Of a DNA stretch of 64,000 nt, positions 63,382 to 64,000 are shown in pieces. Where the stretch lies: contig NW_027442260.1 in the NCBI RefSeq assembly GCF_048569485.1, positions 62,001-126,000 of the forward strand, read 5' to 3'. The DNA is from Anomaloglossus baeobatrachus (Eukaryota; Chordata; Amphibia; Anura; Aromobatidae). The translations under genes and the position numbers were made by a program. The notes beneath the pieces are model-generated. The model was not told the DNA's origin and did not search any database. It was given only the letters and a program-made list of their open reading frames with translations. Every line of letters begins with the position of its first letter. Positions within the stretch are counted from its first letter, which is position 1.

Positions 63382-63738
63382 GTGCACGGCCCAATGAATC
63401 AAGTCTGTACTTCATATTCACGGTTTAAGCCCTTGGGTTTTAATGTGTCCAGAGTACATATCCAGAAAGATTCCCTTTTTTTGTGCTAAGCACAAGTCAA
63501 CAATACATTGTAAGCAGATTCTATTACCAGTCCCACACCATTTTGTGACGCATAATCACACAGTGGCCCAATTAAGATTCCAAGTCATCGAACATGTCCC
63601 AGCCATACGCAGAGGAGGCAATAGAATTAGGAAGCTCAAAGAAAGGGAATCTTTCTGGATATATACTCTGGGCACGTTGGAACCCAAGGGCTTAAACCAT
63701 GAATATGAAGAACCGACTTGATTCATTGGGCCGTGCAC
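63382..63738. repeat. Inverted repeat with 98-bp arms and 161-bp loop
   Basis: The arm at 63382-63479 is the reverse complement of the arm at 63641-63738 with about ten differences. Matching landmarks are GTGCACGGCCCAATGAATCA with TGATTCATTGGGCCGTGCAC, and ATCCAGAAAGATTCCC with GGGAATCTTTCTGGAT. The right arm is the end of the Penelope-like reading frame plus a few following bases, so the left arm is an inverted extra copy of it. Outside 63382 and 63738 the match stops. Confidence 0.9.
63485..63721 (+). pseudogene. C-terminal part of a Penelope-like element GIY-YIG endonuclease
   Basis: The plus strand encodes KHKSTIHCKQILLPVPHHF, then VTHNHTVAQLRFQVIEHVP, then RRGGNRIRKLKERESFWIY, then TLGTLEPKGLNHEYE and a stop at 63719-63721. 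This is the second half of the GIY-YIG endonuclease domain at the C terminus of Neptune-type Penelope-like retroelements, recognised from the HKSTI, HF, QVIEH, RRGGNR and WIYTL...PKGLN strings. The GIY and YIG motifs and the reverse transcriptase are missing upstream, so the copy is 5'-truncated. Its upstream edge is joined to an inverted copy of its own end. The start codon of the open frame (63443) lies in the inverted arm and has no meaning for the element. Confidence 0.85.
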
Positions 63739-64000
63739 ATTTTTTCTAACGCCCGGTTCTTTTTCGTGTTCACACTATATATGGTTCCACTATGTATGGA
63801 GTTCCATTCTTCCTTGTTTTTTATTTGTCATGTTTGTCATGTCTGATCAACTGGTTACATTATGTCTGATTACCTTGTCTAACAGTTTTTTCTCCCCTTT
63901 CTTTACCTTCCATGTTCCCATAGTCACGTGAAATATCCCTGTTGCACTTGATTACGGCTCACTATTCACTATAGGATGTCTTATATCTAACATCACACTC
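63722..64000 (+). mobile_element. 3' non-coding part of the Penelope-like element
   Basis: It follows the stop codon of the endonuclease fragment. Bases 63837-64000 recur in reverse complement at 56187-56350. It continues past the window edge, so its 3' end and target duplication cannot be seen. Confidence 0.65.

Overview
This window looks like vertebrate nuclear DNA, most likely from a large-genome frog. I infer this from a split-gene, repeat-dominated layout, a U2 snRNA copy with a vertebrate 3' box, Ty3 (gypsy), Penelope-like and CR1/L2-like retroelement debris of amphibian type, and a KMT5A-like SET-domain exon pair. The species cannot be fixed from the sequence alone. I see no intact protein-coding gene of ordinary length.

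Bases 1-53115 are one uninterrupted tandem satellite of about 284 units. The unit is 187 bp, AT-rich, has one HindIII site, and all units face the same way. The array runs off the left edge. The first ~13.2 kb carries recurring diagnostic variants spaced by whole multiples of 187 bp, so blocks of units were copied together. The remaining ~40 kb is almost identical from unit to unit. My count of single-base length changes (net +2) agrees with the phase shift across the array. The many short reading frames inside the array are repeat artefacts.

The satellite stops abruptly at 53115/53116. From 53116 to about 55800 there is an LTR end fragment with a 21-bp minisatellite, then a decayed piece of an uncharacterised, widely dispersed protein family that is interrupted by a 914-bp solo LTR flanked by a CATG duplication. 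An LTR-like repeat follows. The last exon of the same protein family then appears on the opposite strand, still with a good splice acceptor.

From 55800 to 59160 there is a reverse-strand repeat whose inverted twin lies at the right edge of the window, a 577-bp inverted-repeat DNA transposon (MITE-like), and a 1.35-kb non-coding insertion. That insertion is flanked by a 15-bp direct repeat and contains a degenerate hammerhead-like signature typical of Penelope-like elements.

From 59376 to 60780, two KMT5A-like SET exons run straight into a Ty3 integrase fragment, followed by a LINE reverse-transcriptase fragment and a Ty3 pol fragment on the other strand. From 61254 to about 62060 lies a genomic-type U2 snRNA locus whose RNA sequence is split by a 184-bp poly(A)-tailed insert next to the branch-point recognition motif. 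From 63147 to 64000 there is a tRNA-like SINE remnant and the 3' part of a Penelope-like element, folded back on itself by a 98-bp inverted repeat. These pieces do not work together as a pathway. The window is a satellite edge followed by a pericentromere-like graveyard of nested insertions.
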